The notes beneath the pieces were generated by a model. The model was not told where the DNA came from. It saw only the letters and a program-made list of their open reading frames with translations, and made no database searches. The translations under genes and the position numbers were made by a program. This document shows positions 50,489-59,742 of a stretch of 64,000 nt of DNA, in pieces. This DNA comes from Pontibacillus salipaludis (lineage in GTDB: Bacteria; Bacillota; Bacilli; Bacillales; BH030062), in contig NZ_BMIN01000021.1 of assembly GCF_014642405.1 (NCBI RefSeq), positions 1-64,000 of the forward strand, read 5' to 3'. Every line of letters starts with the position of its first letter. The stretch's first letter is position 1.

Positions 50489-51925
50489 TTATGCTTGTAT
50501 ATTGGTATGATACTGATCGACTTGAAGTTGAGTGGATTGAGATGGAGAGGCTGTCATTAGGCTCACTCCGATGGTTAAGATCGCAGAAACGGGTGCAGAA
50601 ACCAGGTGTTCTGAAACTAATGCAAAAGGAAGGAGTGCCATAATGATAAACGTTACGGTACCACCTACCATTCCTGCTAGAGCTCCAGCTGTATTCGCGC
50701 GTTTCCACCATAATCCAAGTACGAGCGGGAATCCGAATGCCGAGAGCATGGCTCCACTTACCCAACCAACCATAACGGCAATAAGTTGAGGTGGATTAAT
50801 AGCGAAGATGATTCCGACTATACTAGCGAGAATCATGACGACAAGACCTAATCGAGTAACCGTCTTCTCGGAAGCCTCTTTGTTGATATGTTCCTTATAA
50901 ATATCATGAGCAATACCGGCAGCAACAGCGAGTAGCATCGCATCAGCAGAAGACATGATTGCCGCCAATAACCCCGCTAACATCACCCCAGCTAGAATAG
51001 GTGGCATATAGTGTTCAATAACGGATATGAAGATCATATCCTGATTCTCAAGCGATTCAGCAACGCCTAAACTTGCACCTGCTGAAGCGATGAAAAAGCC
51101 GAATATAAAGACCGTAACATACAGGAAACAAGCTCCTAGTGCAGAGCGTCGAGCTGTTTTCGCATCACGAGCTGCAAAGTTTCTCATTACAGCTGAAGGA
51201 GAGACCACTCCGAACCATAAGAAGGCAACAAATAAACCAAAGTAGGACATCCAAGGCTGCGTAACATCACCAAATTGAGGATCAACAGCCAGAGCATCTT
51301 GGATTAACGTACTAACTCCCCCATGGTCCATCACTATAATGATCGTTAAGATAAACATTCCAATTACCATAACGGCACCTTGAATCAAATCCGTATATGT
51401 AATGGCCCACATCCCTCCAAGGGCTGCATATAATGTGAACCCAAGCCCTAATATGATGACAGCTGTTACATAATCAATCCCTAACACATAGGACCCAATT
51501 AGGCCAGAAGCTGTTAATTGCGGAATCATGTAAAAGGTCATACAAAGGACAACGATAATAGCAGATACAATTTGGACTGACTTTCCATATCTCGTTTTAA
51601 AGAATTCAGGTAATGTTTTCACACCGGCTCGTCTGATCTGACCAGATATGAGAAACATGGCGAACGAAGGGATGGCTACAGCACCAAATCCATAGGCTAA
51701 CAAGAAAGGTATACCAAGGGCGACACCTGAGCCAACAGCCCCCATTAAAGAACTTGAACTAGCTACTGCAGCGAAGAAGGCGAAAGAACCTACAAAGCTA
51801 TTAATCTTACCACCTGCAGTCCAATAATCTCCTTCAGAAGAGTGGGCTCTCTTAGCAAACCATATGCCAATGCCGATCATAATTAATAAATATATTCCAA
51901 GTATCGTAGCTTCCATTATTTGCAT
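50489..51925 (-). CDS. Sodium:solute symporter family permease
   Basis: 478 residues, AAGGAGTGAG before the ATG. Twelve to thirteen hydrophobic segments. SSS-family blocks: GKINSFVGSFAFFAAVASSSSLMGAVG near the start, YAALGGMWAITYTDLIQGAVMV, and AAIMSSADAMLLAVAA. Sodium-driven uptake of a small polar solute. Immediately preceded by a 74-residue membrane protein typical of such pairs, and by a cyclodeaminase, suggesting an amino acid or related compound as substrate. Confidence 0.9.
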   Translation of the reverse strand: MQIMEATILGIYLLIMIGIGIWFAKRAHSSEGDYWTAGGKINSFVGSFAFFAAVASSSSLMGAVGSGVALGIPFLLAYGFGAVAIPSFAMFLISGQIRRAGVKTLPEFFKTRYGKSVQIVSAIIVVLCMTFYMIPQLTASGLIGSYVLGIDYVTAVIILGLGFTLYAALGGMWAITYTDLIQGAVMVIGMFILTIIIVMDHGGVSTLIQDALAVDPQFGDVTQPWMSYFGLFVAFLWFGVVSPSAVMRNFAARDAKTARRSALGACFLYVTVFIFGFFIASAGASLGVAESLENQDMIFISVIEHYMPPILAGVMLAGLLAAIMSSADAMLLAVAAGIAHDIYKEHINKEASEKTVTRLGLVVMILASIVGIIFAINPPQLIAVMVGWVSGAMLSAFGFPLVLGLWWKRANTAGALAGMVGGTVTFIIMALLPFALVSEHLVSAPVSAILTIGVSLMTASPSQSTQLQVDQYHTNIQA

Positions 51926-51936
51926 AGACTCACTCC

Positions 51937-52161
51937 TTATTCAGCTTCATGCTTCTCTATTTTTTCCATCCAAATCACGTAGATTATGGTTAATGCCAGC
52001 CATATGAAGAAACACGCGAACATGGCCCATCCTACTAAGGATATACCGCCGATGTAGGTATCGGTAGGCCACCAAATCCAAAACATCAGAGCGATTGTAG
52101 ACAAGAGGATGACCATGATAATTCCTGGGTCTTTCCACTTTTTCTTCGTTAATTTTTCCAT
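51937..52161 (-). CDS. Small membrane subunit paired with the symporter
   Basis: 74 residues, two hydrophobic segments at about 12-28 and 38-62 (WIWWPTDTYIGG between them), acidic KIEKHEAE end. Ends 11 bases before the symporter start. Small two-span partner proteins accompany several SSS-family permeases (for example the DUF485/DUF997-like and YhdT-like proteins), so it is inferred to assist the symporter. Direct function not known. Confidence 0.75.
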   Translation of the reverse strand: MEKLTKKKWKDPGIIMVILLSTIALMFWIWWPTDTYIGGISLVGWAMFACFFIWLALTIIYVIWMEKIEKHEAE

Positions 52162-52181
52162 TTAGTCATTCCACTCCCTTA

Positions 52182-53117
52182 CTATTGATAGAGTTTTTCA
52201 TAAATAGATTGAAAGACGACCAGATCAAAAATGGACGCACCAACAGACTTGAACACAATGAGTTTTTCTTCAGGAGCTTTTGGAGCATGCTCTTTCGTGA
52301 TAATTTTCTCCAAGTCCCATGCATCTTCTAGGTTACTTCTTAATGCTTTGGCACGAATCATGTCCCCTGATTCATGTAAGGCAGATGGTGCGTCTACGTA
52401 AATTTCCTCTGCATTACGCAATACATCATCTGAAATCTCCTGCATATCAGGGCGGAAGGATCCCACGCCTACAAGTAATTTTCCTTTCCATTCAGCTGGG
52501 CTTAAATTTGGTAATACAGGTTCAGTTGAGGTAGTCGTGGTGACAATGATATCTGAGTCTCTGACTAGTGTTTCAGCAGTTGAAATGCTAAACGTTACGT
52601 TTGGAAATGCTTGCTCGGCTCTTTCTTTAAAAGCTTCTGCCTTTTCTTTCGTTCGGTTAAAGATATGTACTTCTTCAATATCTCTAGCGACAAGCGCAGA
52701 TTGTAAGTGACTCCACCCTTGAGTCCCAGTTCCAATAATGCCAAGTGTTTTCGCATCTTTCCTCGCGAGGTAGGACATCCCGAGACCTCCGAGTGCGCCT
52801 GTTCGTAATGCGGTAATGGCAATTGCATCACACAGTAATAACGGTTCCATCGTCTTTCGGTCATGAAGGATCATAAGCCCATGGATCGTATCTTTTCCCA
52901 CTTGTGAGTTTTCAGGAGCGACCCCTACAAGCTTCGTGGCGTAATAATCCCCATAAAAAGCAGGCATCAATAAAGCGGTATTCTTACCGTCATTAATGTG
53001 CATTCGATCAGGGGAAATATATGAATCGTCCCCAGTTTTGTAGAATGATTCAATAGCCTGCATCGTTTCTTGCATCGAATAGTGTTCTGTAATTTCTTCT
53101 TTTGATTTAACGTTCAA
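52182..53117 (-). CDS. Ornithine cyclodeaminase / mu-crystallin family protein
   Basis: 311 residues from TTG with GAGGAGG before it. Rossmann motif LGIIGTGTQGWSHLQ in the middle; RTGALGGLGMSYLAR and the catalytic region with DAIAITALRTGA and the acidic VDAPSALHESGD match the family. The family covers ornithine cyclodeaminase, alanine dehydrogenase and ketimine reductases, so the precise reaction is open. First gene of a four-gene operon with the symporter pair and the uncharacterised protein. Confidence 0.86.
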   Translation of the reverse strand: MNVKSKEEITEHYSMQETMQAIESFYKTGDDSYISPDRMHINDGKNTALLMPAFYGDYYATKLVGVAPENSQVGKDTIHGLMILHDRKTMEPLLLCDAIAITALRTGALGGLGMSYLARKDAKTLGIIGTGTQGWSHLQSALVARDIEEVHIFNRTKEKAEAFKERAEQAFPNVTFSISTAETLVRDSDIIVTTTTSTEPVLPNLSPAEWKGKLLVGVGSFRPDMQEISDDVLRNAEEIYVDAPSALHESGDMIRAKALRSNLEDAWDLEKIITKEHAPKAPEEKLIVFKSVGASIFDLVVFQSIYEKLYQ

Positions 53118-53305
53118 AAATAATTCCTCCTCTCTTGTCGTTCACCATATTAACAAAATTTTCAGAAAAATAAAATAGGATAGTAGACTTAGTATTTTGG
53201 GTCTCTAGTCAAATTAGGACTTTATGCCTCTATTTAGGGTTATCAGATTCTTTCTATTCCTGCTAAACTTATAGGAGTAAGTTAGGAGAGTAGGAGTGAT
53301 GAATT

Positions 53306-54226
53306 ATGGTGAATCAGAATCCGATCTATGTAGAGATTCCTATCCGTGCAGAAATGGATGATTTATGGAAAGCATCGCAAAATCCAGATAGGCACGAACA
53401 GTGGGATTTGCGCTTTTCTTCGATTACTTATCAACCTAAGAGCCATGAAGAAGATCCGCAAGAGTTTACATACAAAACAAACGTAGGACTTGGTCTTTCA
53501 GTTGCAGGATGGGGGAGAAGTAAGGGGACCCACGATGGTAAGGATGGTTCAAGAACGTCCTCTCTTCACTTTGGTACAGATCAAAAGATCTCCATCATTA
53601 CAGAAGGAAGAGGCTACTGGAAGTACATCCCGAAATCGGATAAAGAGATGACATTTCTAACTCAATACGATTATCAAACCAGATTTGGTACGCCTGGAAC
53701 ATGGATAGACAAGTTGTTCTTTCGTCCTATGATTGGATGGGCAACAGCACTTAGTTTTGATGTCCTTAAACGATGGCTTGAAAAAGGGGTAGAGCCCAAG
53801 ACCCAGCACATGCAGTTCTTCGCTTATTGGGTTCTATCCTTTTTCTTCTCCTTTGTATGGATCTATCACGGATTGATTCCTAAAGTCCTGTATAGGCATC
53901 CGGAAGAGATAGCGCTAGCAGAAAGTTTACTGCCCTTCTCGGTGTCAGCGGGTTCTGTAGTCGTGTGTATGGGAATTGCAGAAATTCTATTTGGTCTCAC
54001 ATGGTGGTTTATAAAGAGGCGAAGGTGGCTGTATTATTTGCAGGTGTTCGCTTTTCCTGTACTTACCGTATCGGCCATTGTGGCAGACCCAAGTACGTTA
54101 ACTCATCCGTTTAGCCCATTAACCTTCAATAGTGGCTTATTTCTGTTGTCTGTACTGGGACTTGCAGTGAGTAGGGATGTACCAACTGCTAAGAATTGCA
54201 AGCGTAAGAGGAAGGAGTCAGCTTAA
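53306..54226 (+). CDS. yndG: YndG-like protein: SRPBCC domain fused to DoxX-like membrane domain
   Basis: 306 residues. N-terminal half is a polyketide-cyclase/SRPBCC-type fold (YVEIPIRAEMDDLWKASQNPDRHEQWDLRFSSI), C-terminal half has four hydrophobic segments and LPFSVSAGSVVVCMGIAEILFGL, DoxX-like. B. subtilis has yndG-yndH-yndJ in this order, sporulation-associated. The stop overlaps the start of the next gene (TAATG), so the genes are co-translated. Confidence 0.78.
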   Translation: MVNQNPIYVEIPIRAEMDDLWKASQNPDRHEQWDLRFSSITYQPKSHEEDPQEFTYKTNVGLGLSVAGWGRSKGTHDGKDGSRTSSLHFGTDQKISIITEGRGYWKYIPKSDKEMTFLTQYDYQTRFGTPGTWIDKLFFRPMIGWATALSFDVLKRWLEKGVEPKTQHMQFFAYWVLSFFFSFVWIYHGLIPKVLYRHPEEIALAESLLPFSVSAGSVVVCMGIAEILFGLTWWFIKRRRWLYYLQVFAFPVLTVSAIVADPSTLTHPFSPLTFNSGLFLLSVLGLAVSRDVPTAKNCKRKRKESA

Positions 54227-54834
54227 TGCCAATTTATTCACAAGTATTGGGGCATGAGTTCAAGAAATTACACCCCATGCTTCAACAACGCTACAAGCAC
54301 ATCGAAGAAAAACCATATAAAGGATCTGGAGTCATGAAAAGAATATCTGGTGGCTCAAAATGGATGTTCCCTCTAAAGTTAATGGGGACAAGAAGGAAGC
54401 TTATGTTTCCTGAGGAAGGAACGTTCATTCCTTTTACCATTCAGCATAAGCCTAAAATTGGTGAGGTGGGCGAGGAACAAGTGCATTGGGAGCGGGTCTT
54501 TTATTTCAACGGTAAGAAGCGGTATTTCAATGCGCTTATGAGTTTCGATCCTGACCGTGGGATTATCAAAGACTATCTTGGTGAACCATCTGTGATGTAT
54601 TCTGATTTAGCTTTAACCGTCCTTGAAAACGGTGGCTTACACATTCAGTCAAAAAGACAGCGTGCGGTATTTGGGAAAAAGGAAATTCCTTTGCCACGCT
54701 TCCTTCAAGGGATAGCAACTGTGGTTGAAACTTTTAATGACAAGCGTGGAGTCTATGAAATTCATGTAAGTGTCCAGAACCCTATCATGGGTACGATTTT
54801 TTCCTATGAAGGTGAATTTACAAATGATGCGTAA
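54226..54834 (+). CDS. yndH: YndH-like protein, DUF4166
   Basis: 202 residues, starting in a TAATG overlap with the previous gene. YSQVLGHEFKKLHPMLQQRY, SGVMKRISGG and WERVFYFNGKKRYFNALMSF are what is expected of DUF4166. Function unknown; presumed to act with the DoxX-like protein on a cell-envelope lipid or pigment. Confidence 0.75.
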   Translation: MPIYSQVLGHEFKKLHPMLQQRYKHIEEKPYKGSGVMKRISGGSKWMFPLKLMGTRRKLMFPEEGTFIPFTIQHKPKIGEVGEEQVHWERVFYFNGKKRYFNALMSFDPDRGIIKDYLGEPSVMYSDLALTVLENGGLHIQSKRQRAVFGKKEIPLPRFLQGIATVVETFNDKRGVYEIHVSVQNPIMGTIFSYEGEFTNDA

Positions 54835-55537
54835 CATCCCAACTAGTCGAATTAGAGGTACGTTTCATGTCGGTGAAGAAGTCCTTGCGGAACACAAGGA
54901 TAAGCGAAGGAAAGAGGTAGGGTTAGTAGAAGACATGAGAATATATGAAGATATTGATCTACATACCCTGTCACCCATGATTATCGACTTTTATGAACGA
55001 ACGACGTCCTATCGCTTATTTGCAAAAGTAAAGTGGAAAACATGGTTTAAGCCATTTGCATCTGTTTATCGTATGATTAGTAAGAGAACAGAACAAATTA
55101 ACTTGCCCATATCGAGTAGGGAAGTGGAAATGACAGGCGATATTGTGCCTGTTTCAGAAGAGACCGATGGTAGACGTCGCCCGAGGGCATGGGTGCGAAA
55201 AATAGGGGAAGAGGTTTGTTTTATTGCCATCTATTCTTTTCATAAGACGAGAGAGCGTACCTATATGAATATCGCACTCCCCTTGCCCTGGTCTACCATG
55301 ACAGGGGTTCTTGAGCTGAATCAAATGGGAAGTCGGTTGAGTTTATCTAGTAAACGCAATACGTTAAAGAATGCTGATTCGGGAACATATTTAACGGTTA
55401 AACAAAAGCGCTTCAAGTTGCCGATTGAAGAATATTTTCTAGTGGAAGAAGGAGAAGGGGAGTTGCACGCCATACACAAAATGTGGCTGTTCTCTATTCC
55501 CTTTTTAACCATTCAGTATCGAATCATCCCAAAATAG
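54824..55537 (+). CDS. Third protein of the ynd-like operon, YndJ C-terminal-like
   Basis: 237 residues from ATG 54824, eight bases after GAAGGTGA, overlapping the yndH end by 11 bases. FHVGEEVLAEHKDKRRKEV, SPMIIDFYERTTSYRLFAKVKWKTWFKPFASVYR and PEEYF-like end (LPIEEYFLVEEG). It looks like the soluble C-terminal part of the large B. subtilis YndJ protein, here without the membrane half. The relation is from memory of the operon order and is moderately secure. Confidence 0.6.
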   Translation: MMRNIPTSRIRGTFHVGEEVLAEHKDKRRKEVGLVEDMRIYEDIDLHTLSPMIIDFYERTTSYRLFAKVKWKTWFKPFASVYRMISKRTEQINLPISSREVEMTGDIVPVSEETDGRRRPRAWVRKIGEEVCFIAIYSFHKTRERTYMNIALPLPWSTMTGVLELNQMGSRLSLSSKRNTLKNADSGTYLTVKQKRFKLPIEEYFLVEEGEGELHAIHKMWLFSIPFLTIQYRIIPK

Positions 55538-55567
55538 CATGGATTCTCCTGCAAGAATCCATGCTAT
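55534..55567. terminator. Bidirectional terminator between the ynd-like operon and the amine oxidase
   Basis: ATAGCATGGATTCT-CCTGCA-AGAATCCATGCTAT, 14-bp perfect stem, with T and A flanks. Confidence 0.88.
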
Positions 55568-55574
55568 TTGTGAT

Positions 55575-57068
55575 TCACTCTCGATTGTTCACTTCATATG
55601 CAGCCCGTATACCGGATTGAACGGCTCCTTCCATCCAACCATGAAAATCTGAAGAATGTTCTCCTGCAAAGTGTATGCGTCCTTCTGGCTTTTCAATAAT
55701 CTCAGGGTAGGTTGCGCCTTGGTTAGGCTTAAAAAGGGTGAAACAACCTGCTGAATAAGGATCCTGACTCCAACTATAAGAAGCTCCATTTAGAAACTCA
55801 CTATAAACTTCTGGCCCGTGTATCTTCGCAAGATCTTGTAAAGCTTGATTTATTCTCTCCTCCTCAGGGAGTGCATTCCATAGTTTCGCATTATCCCCCC
55901 AGCTGTAGCTTGCTAGAACAACCCCAGGACCCTGAGTGGGGGACGCGGGGCTAGGGGTGTAAATAAAGCGGTTAGGGAAATCTGTAATAAGGTTCGCTCC
56001 TTCTAAGCCTTCTTTCTGCCAAAATCTCTTTTTGAATTCGATTCCTACTTTTGTAGCGGCTACATAATGCAATTCTCTTATCGCCTTCCATTTATCAAAC
56101 GAAAACGTTTCATAGGGATACACCTCAATAAATTGCAACACTGAAAACGGTACGGTAATAATCAGGTAGTCCCCTCTATACGTATCAATCTCACCCGTTT
56201 TTGTGTTTCGAGCTAACACCAATACTTCATCTTCGCGACTAATGATTCGTATAACTTTTTCGTTAAATTTAATATTCCCTTTGAGTTCTGGTAGGAAAGA
56301 TTTCGGCAATTGATCATTTCCGCCTGTAATTTCATAAAATTCCAAGTCTTCGTTGAAAACGGTATTGACGATGTCAAACAAGATATTAGTAAATGATAGT
56401 TCCGCAAATCCTTCAATACCAAGCATCACCTTAACTAATCGAATTGCATTAGGTGATAAAGAAGGGCCAAGGGGGTTAAATCGTAAATAGTTCTCTATTG
56501 AATAACGATCAAATTTTTCTAATAAGATTTTCCGCTCCTCTTCATTGCTTGCCTCATACAATGTCATAAACGGTTGAACAGCATTAATTAGTAATTCCGC
56601 AGCGGTTTTTCCTTGTTCTTCTGGTTCTAAGGGGAAATTCAATACATCCGGATTTTGATTATATTCTTCTCTTGTAGTCTTTACGCCATTAGCATAGATC
56701 ACATCATTTGGACCTGAATTAAGAAAACGATTATAAGGAAGGTTAAATTGTCTTATGTATTCAAAGACAAGGGGATGATTATCGGGGATGCGCATTGCAC
56801 CGAAATCTAAATAATTCCCATTCGAAAAAGGCTCTCTCTTTGTATAAACTCTTCCTCCTACCCGATCATTCGCCTCAAGAATGGTCACCCGGTGCCCGGC
56901 TTTCTTCAAAAGTGAGCCTGATACAAGACCAGCAAGGCCCGCGCCAATAATAATGACGTCCTTTTTGGTGGAATCTGGATCTAACCCATTTTTTATTGCA
57001 TTCACCATGTCAGATGGGTAGTTTAGCTTATTTCGGATTGCATCAAATTTATTTCGCATACGTTTCAT
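55575..57068 (-). CDS. Flavin-containing amine oxidase / L-amino-acid oxidase-like
   Basis: 497 residues. FAD-binding VIIIGAGLAGLVSGSLLKKA (about 38-57) with EANDRVGGRVYT, and the C-terminal FAD motif GRIHFAGEHSSDFHGWMEGA. The overall layout is the monoamine oxidase/L-amino-acid oxidase family, oxidative deamination with hydrogen peroxide as by-product. No signal peptide is visible, so intracellular. Substrate unknown. Monocistronic. Confidence 0.9.
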   Translation of the reverse strand: MKRMRNKFDAIRNKLNYPSDMVNAIKNGLDPDSTKKDVIIIGAGLAGLVSGSLLKKAGHRVTILEANDRVGGRVYTKREPFSNGNYLDFGAMRIPDNHPLVFEYIRQFNLPYNRFLNSGPNDVIYANGVKTTREEYNQNPDVLNFPLEPEEQGKTAAELLINAVQPFMTLYEASNEEERKILLEKFDRYSIENYLRFNPLGPSLSPNAIRLVKVMLGIEGFAELSFTNILFDIVNTVFNEDLEFYEITGGNDQLPKSFLPELKGNIKFNEKVIRIISREDEVLVLARNTKTGEIDTYRGDYLIITVPFSVLQFIEVYPYETFSFDKWKAIRELHYVAATKVGIEFKKRFWQKEGLEGANLITDFPNRFIYTPSPASPTQGPGVVLASYSWGDNAKLWNALPEEERINQALQDLAKIHGPEVYSEFLNGASYSWSQDPYSAGCFTLFKPNQGATYPEIIEKPEGRIHFAGEHSSDFHGWMEGAVQSGIRAAYEVNNRE

Positions 57069-57294
57069 AATCGTCCCCCTTTATTGTCAATATATTTACA
57101 ATTGTATAGGGGTATTCTAATAATATAGTAGTGGTTACTTGTAGGGAACATACTGGTGTATCAGTCTCCATGATGGTAGAGCTAATCATCTTTAAGTTCT
57201 CTTCATTATTGTGAATGTTTTATTTGAGAATAATAATTGTAGATTGTGAAGTTTTTTGAAATAATTGGTACAAGAAAAAGGGGGAGGGGAGAAC

Positions 57295-58143
57295 TTGAAG
57301 GAGGACTCATATCAATTTACCAAAAGGGCAGGAAGAATTATAGACCGTTTAAAAGATCGCTATAAGATCGTGCAGCCTCACCATTTTCTAATTGGGGCTT
57401 GCGAAGAATTTGAGGGAGTGTGTGGGGAGCTCTTTCTCTATGTAAACCAGCATGTCGGCAGAGATTTCATCGAACAGATTAACTTGGCGTGTGAAACGCA
57501 ACCAGCAACATACATAGAGATGAACAACGGTTTAAAAATTAGTTCTGGCCTGGAGGAAGTGTTGAACCGCGCAAACGAAAAGAAACAGAATTACGGACAG
57601 GCTCTTATCAACGAAGGGCATATTCTGTTTGCTGTAATAGAATTAGAGAAACGTCTTAGAGAAGTATTTTCGAAAGAAATGTTAAAAGACATATTTCAGA
57701 TAGCCTGTACTCCAAGGAATATGATTGTCCATTTAGAGAGATATGTACATAAACAACTCTCTCCCCAAAATGCGATCAGAAGAGCGAAAATTTCAGACCT
57801 TCCAGCTATAAAGGACTACATTCGTTTTGAATTTGGAGAAAGGTGGCTCGAACACGTTAACCATGCTTCTGACATGAGTGAGATCCCTATCTTTATAGCT
57901 GAACGTAACAACACGATTATAGGCTTTGCTTGTTACGACCTTGTTCGCAAACAAAAAGGCATTTTTGGCCCTATGGGCACTTCAAAAGATAAACGATTCC
58001 AATTTGTTGGTAGAGAGTTGTTGGATACGTGCTTAGTAGAAATGGCTAAACGTCGTTACCCTTATGCGATTATTGATGAGGCGGGGCCTGTTGAATTTTA
58101 TGAGAAGGCTTGTAATGCGAAGTTGATCCCAGTAGTTCAATAG
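57295..58143 (+). CDS. Clp-N-like repeat domain fused to GNAT acetyltransferase
   Basis: 282 residues from TTG 57295, which directly follows GGGGGAGGGGAGAAC; an upstream in-frame start would begin before that site. The N-terminal part (about 3-160) looks like two Clp-N repeats: FTKRAGRIIDRLKDRYKIVQPHHFLIGAC and VLNRANEKKQNYGQALINEGHILFAV, each with the helical H-F-L-x-A pattern. C-terminal GNAT (about 165-282) with IRRAKISDLPAIKDYI, GFACYDLVRK and VGRELLDTCL. An adaptor-like substrate-binding fusion is suggested. The start choice and the N-domain identity are inference. Confidence 0.65.
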   Translation: MKEDSYQFTKRAGRIIDRLKDRYKIVQPHHFLIGACEEFEGVCGELFLYVNQHVGRDFIEQINLACETQPATYIEMNNGLKISSGLEEVLNRANEKKQNYGQALINEGHILFAVIELEKRLREVFSKEMLKDIFQIACTPRNMIVHLERYVHKQLSPQNAIRRAKISDLPAIKDYIRFEFGERWLEHVNHASDMSEIPIFIAERNNTIIGFACYDLVRKQKGIFGPMGTSKDKRFQFVGRELLDTCLVEMAKRRYPYAIIDEAGPVEFYEKACNAKLIPVVQ

Positions 58144-58181
58144 ATTAGATAAGTGGTGTAGCCTTCTAAAAGTAGACAACA

Positions 58182-58214
58182 AAAAGGCAACCTCCCCATA
58201 AGGAAGCTGCCTCT
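58182..58214 (-). terminator. Terminator of the brnQ-like gene
   Basis: On the minus strand GAGGCAGCTTCC-TTATGG-GGAGGTTGCCTTTTT, near-perfect stem with T-run. Confidence 0.88.
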
Positions 58215-58225
58215 TCATAATTCAA

Positions 58226-59578
58226 CTACATATATGGTGTTTCAACGGTACGCTTAGGCCATAGAAGACCAATCACAACTCCTAGTATCGCAGGGAGCAT
58301 CCAACCAAGCCCCATGCTATAAAGAGGTAAGATGTCAGCATAAAAGGAACGGACTGTTTCCAATACCGATACCGTCCATCCTGGGATGCTTGCAACTAAT
58401 GCTTTATATCCATCAATGACACTAACAAAGAAGGTAAGAAACATCGAAACGGTGTATACACTACGTTTGTTTCCAAACAGCGGAGAAGTGAGTCCTAATA
58501 AAATGAGCACAATGGCTAATGGATATAGGAACATTAATACAGGAATCGCAAACTGGATAATGTTCGTTAAACCGAAGTTTGCGATGATAAACGAAACAAG
58601 GCACAGAGTAAGAACAAATGATTTGTAACTGACCTTTGGAATAATGGAGTGAAAGTAATCACTGCATGATGTAATGAGTCCAATACTTGTTTTCAGACAA
58701 GCTAAAACGATAATGATGGCAAGTAACACAGAGCCAAACGGGCCGAAGTAATATTGGGCGACTTCCGCGAAGATCAGACCTCCATTATCAAAGGTTCCAA
58801 TCGCAGCTACACTTGATGCTCCCATGTATGTGATCAGTCCATAAATGAGCATCATGAGTCCCATTGCTACAACACCAGCCTTCCATGTTGCCTGTGCAAT
58901 AGCCTTAGGTTCTGTAACGCCTTTTGATTTGATCGCATTAATGACCACGATTCCAAACGCAAGGGAAGCCAAAGCGTCCATAGTATTATACCCTTCTGTA
59001 AAACCTGTCATGAAGGCCATATCCATATAATCGCTCGCAGGGCTACTGAATCCTCCCATTGGATTAACGATAGCCGTTCCGATCAGAATGAATAGAAAGA
59101 TCAGGAAAAGTGGGGTTAAATATTTACCGATGTAATCCATAACTTTAGCAGGATTTAAAGAAAAATAATAAACAATAGCGAAAAACACGAAACTGAAGAC
59201 CCCAAGCCATAATGTAACTTGGCCATCATTTAAGAATGGCTCAAAGCCGACTACGAAAGGAACAGTGGCTGTACGCGGAATGGCGAAGAATGGTCCAATC
59301 GTCAAATAAAGCACCGTTGCAAAGGTTATTCCGAATAATGGGTGTACTCGACTGGCTAGGTCTTGTAATCCGTTACTGCGGGACAGCCCGATGGCTAAGA
59401 TACCCATAAACGGAAGCCCAATTGCTGTTACTAAAAATCCAATCAGACCAGGCCAAAAGTTTGTCCCTGCCATCTGGCCGAGTTGAATCGGAAAGATTAG
59501 GTTTCCTGCTCCGAAAAACATACCAAACAGCATGGTTCCGATCAGGGCGTAGTTTGAAAAGGATAGTTTGTTTTGCAT
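58226..59578 (-). CDS. brnQ: Branched-chain amino acid transport protein (LIVCS family, BrnQ-like)
   Basis: 450 residues from ATG 59578, chosen as the frame upstream lacks a site while GGGGCAAG precedes this ATG. Twelve hydrophobic segments; starts NKLSFSNYALIGTMLFGMFFGAGNLIFPIQLGQMAG, the BrnQ hallmark. Sodium- or proton-coupled uptake of leucine, isoleucine and valine. Monocistronic. Confidence 0.92.
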   Translation of the reverse strand: MQNKLSFSNYALIGTMLFGMFFGAGNLIFPIQLGQMAGTNFWPGLIGFLVTAIGLPFMGILAIGLSRSNGLQDLASRVHPLFGITFATVLYLTIGPFFAIPRTATVPFVVGFEPFLNDGQVTLWLGVFSFVFFAIVYYFSLNPAKVMDYIGKYLTPLFLIFLFILIGTAIVNPMGGFSSPASDYMDMAFMTGFTEGYNTMDALASLAFGIVVINAIKSKGVTEPKAIAQATWKAGVVAMGLMMLIYGLITYMGASSVAAIGTFDNGGLIFAEVAQYYFGPFGSVLLAIIIVLACLKTSIGLITSCSDYFHSIIPKVSYKSFVLTLCLVSFIIANFGLTNIIQFAIPVLMFLYPLAIVLILLGLTSPLFGNKRSVYTVSMFLTFFVSVIDGYKALVASIPGWTVSVLETVRSFYADILPLYSMGLGWMLPAILGVVIGLLWPKRTVETPYM

Positions 59579-59606
59579 AAGTCTTGCCCCTATTCTATGT
59601 ATGATT

Positions 59607-59619
59607 AATTCTGATAATT
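59607..59619 (-). promoter_or_regulatory. Possible CodY-like box upstream of brnQ
   Basis: AATTATCAGAATT (minus strand) matches the CodY consensus AATTTTCWGAAAATT at about 10 of 15 positions, 29 bases before the ATG. CodY control of branched-chain amino acid uptake is well known, so this is plausible but weak. Confidence 0.3.
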
Positions 59620-59742
59620 CAATAAAAATAATACTATCAGGTAATTGTAATAGAGGCAATGACATATTCAATTTTATTTAAACCTAAATATATTAATAAA
59701 CATTTAGATGTGAATTCATAAGTGGGGATGAGGAGATAGACG

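Noticed and set aside
59607-59642. A second CodY-like box before brnQ
   Set aside because: The match near 59629 is poor; even the listed site is weak.
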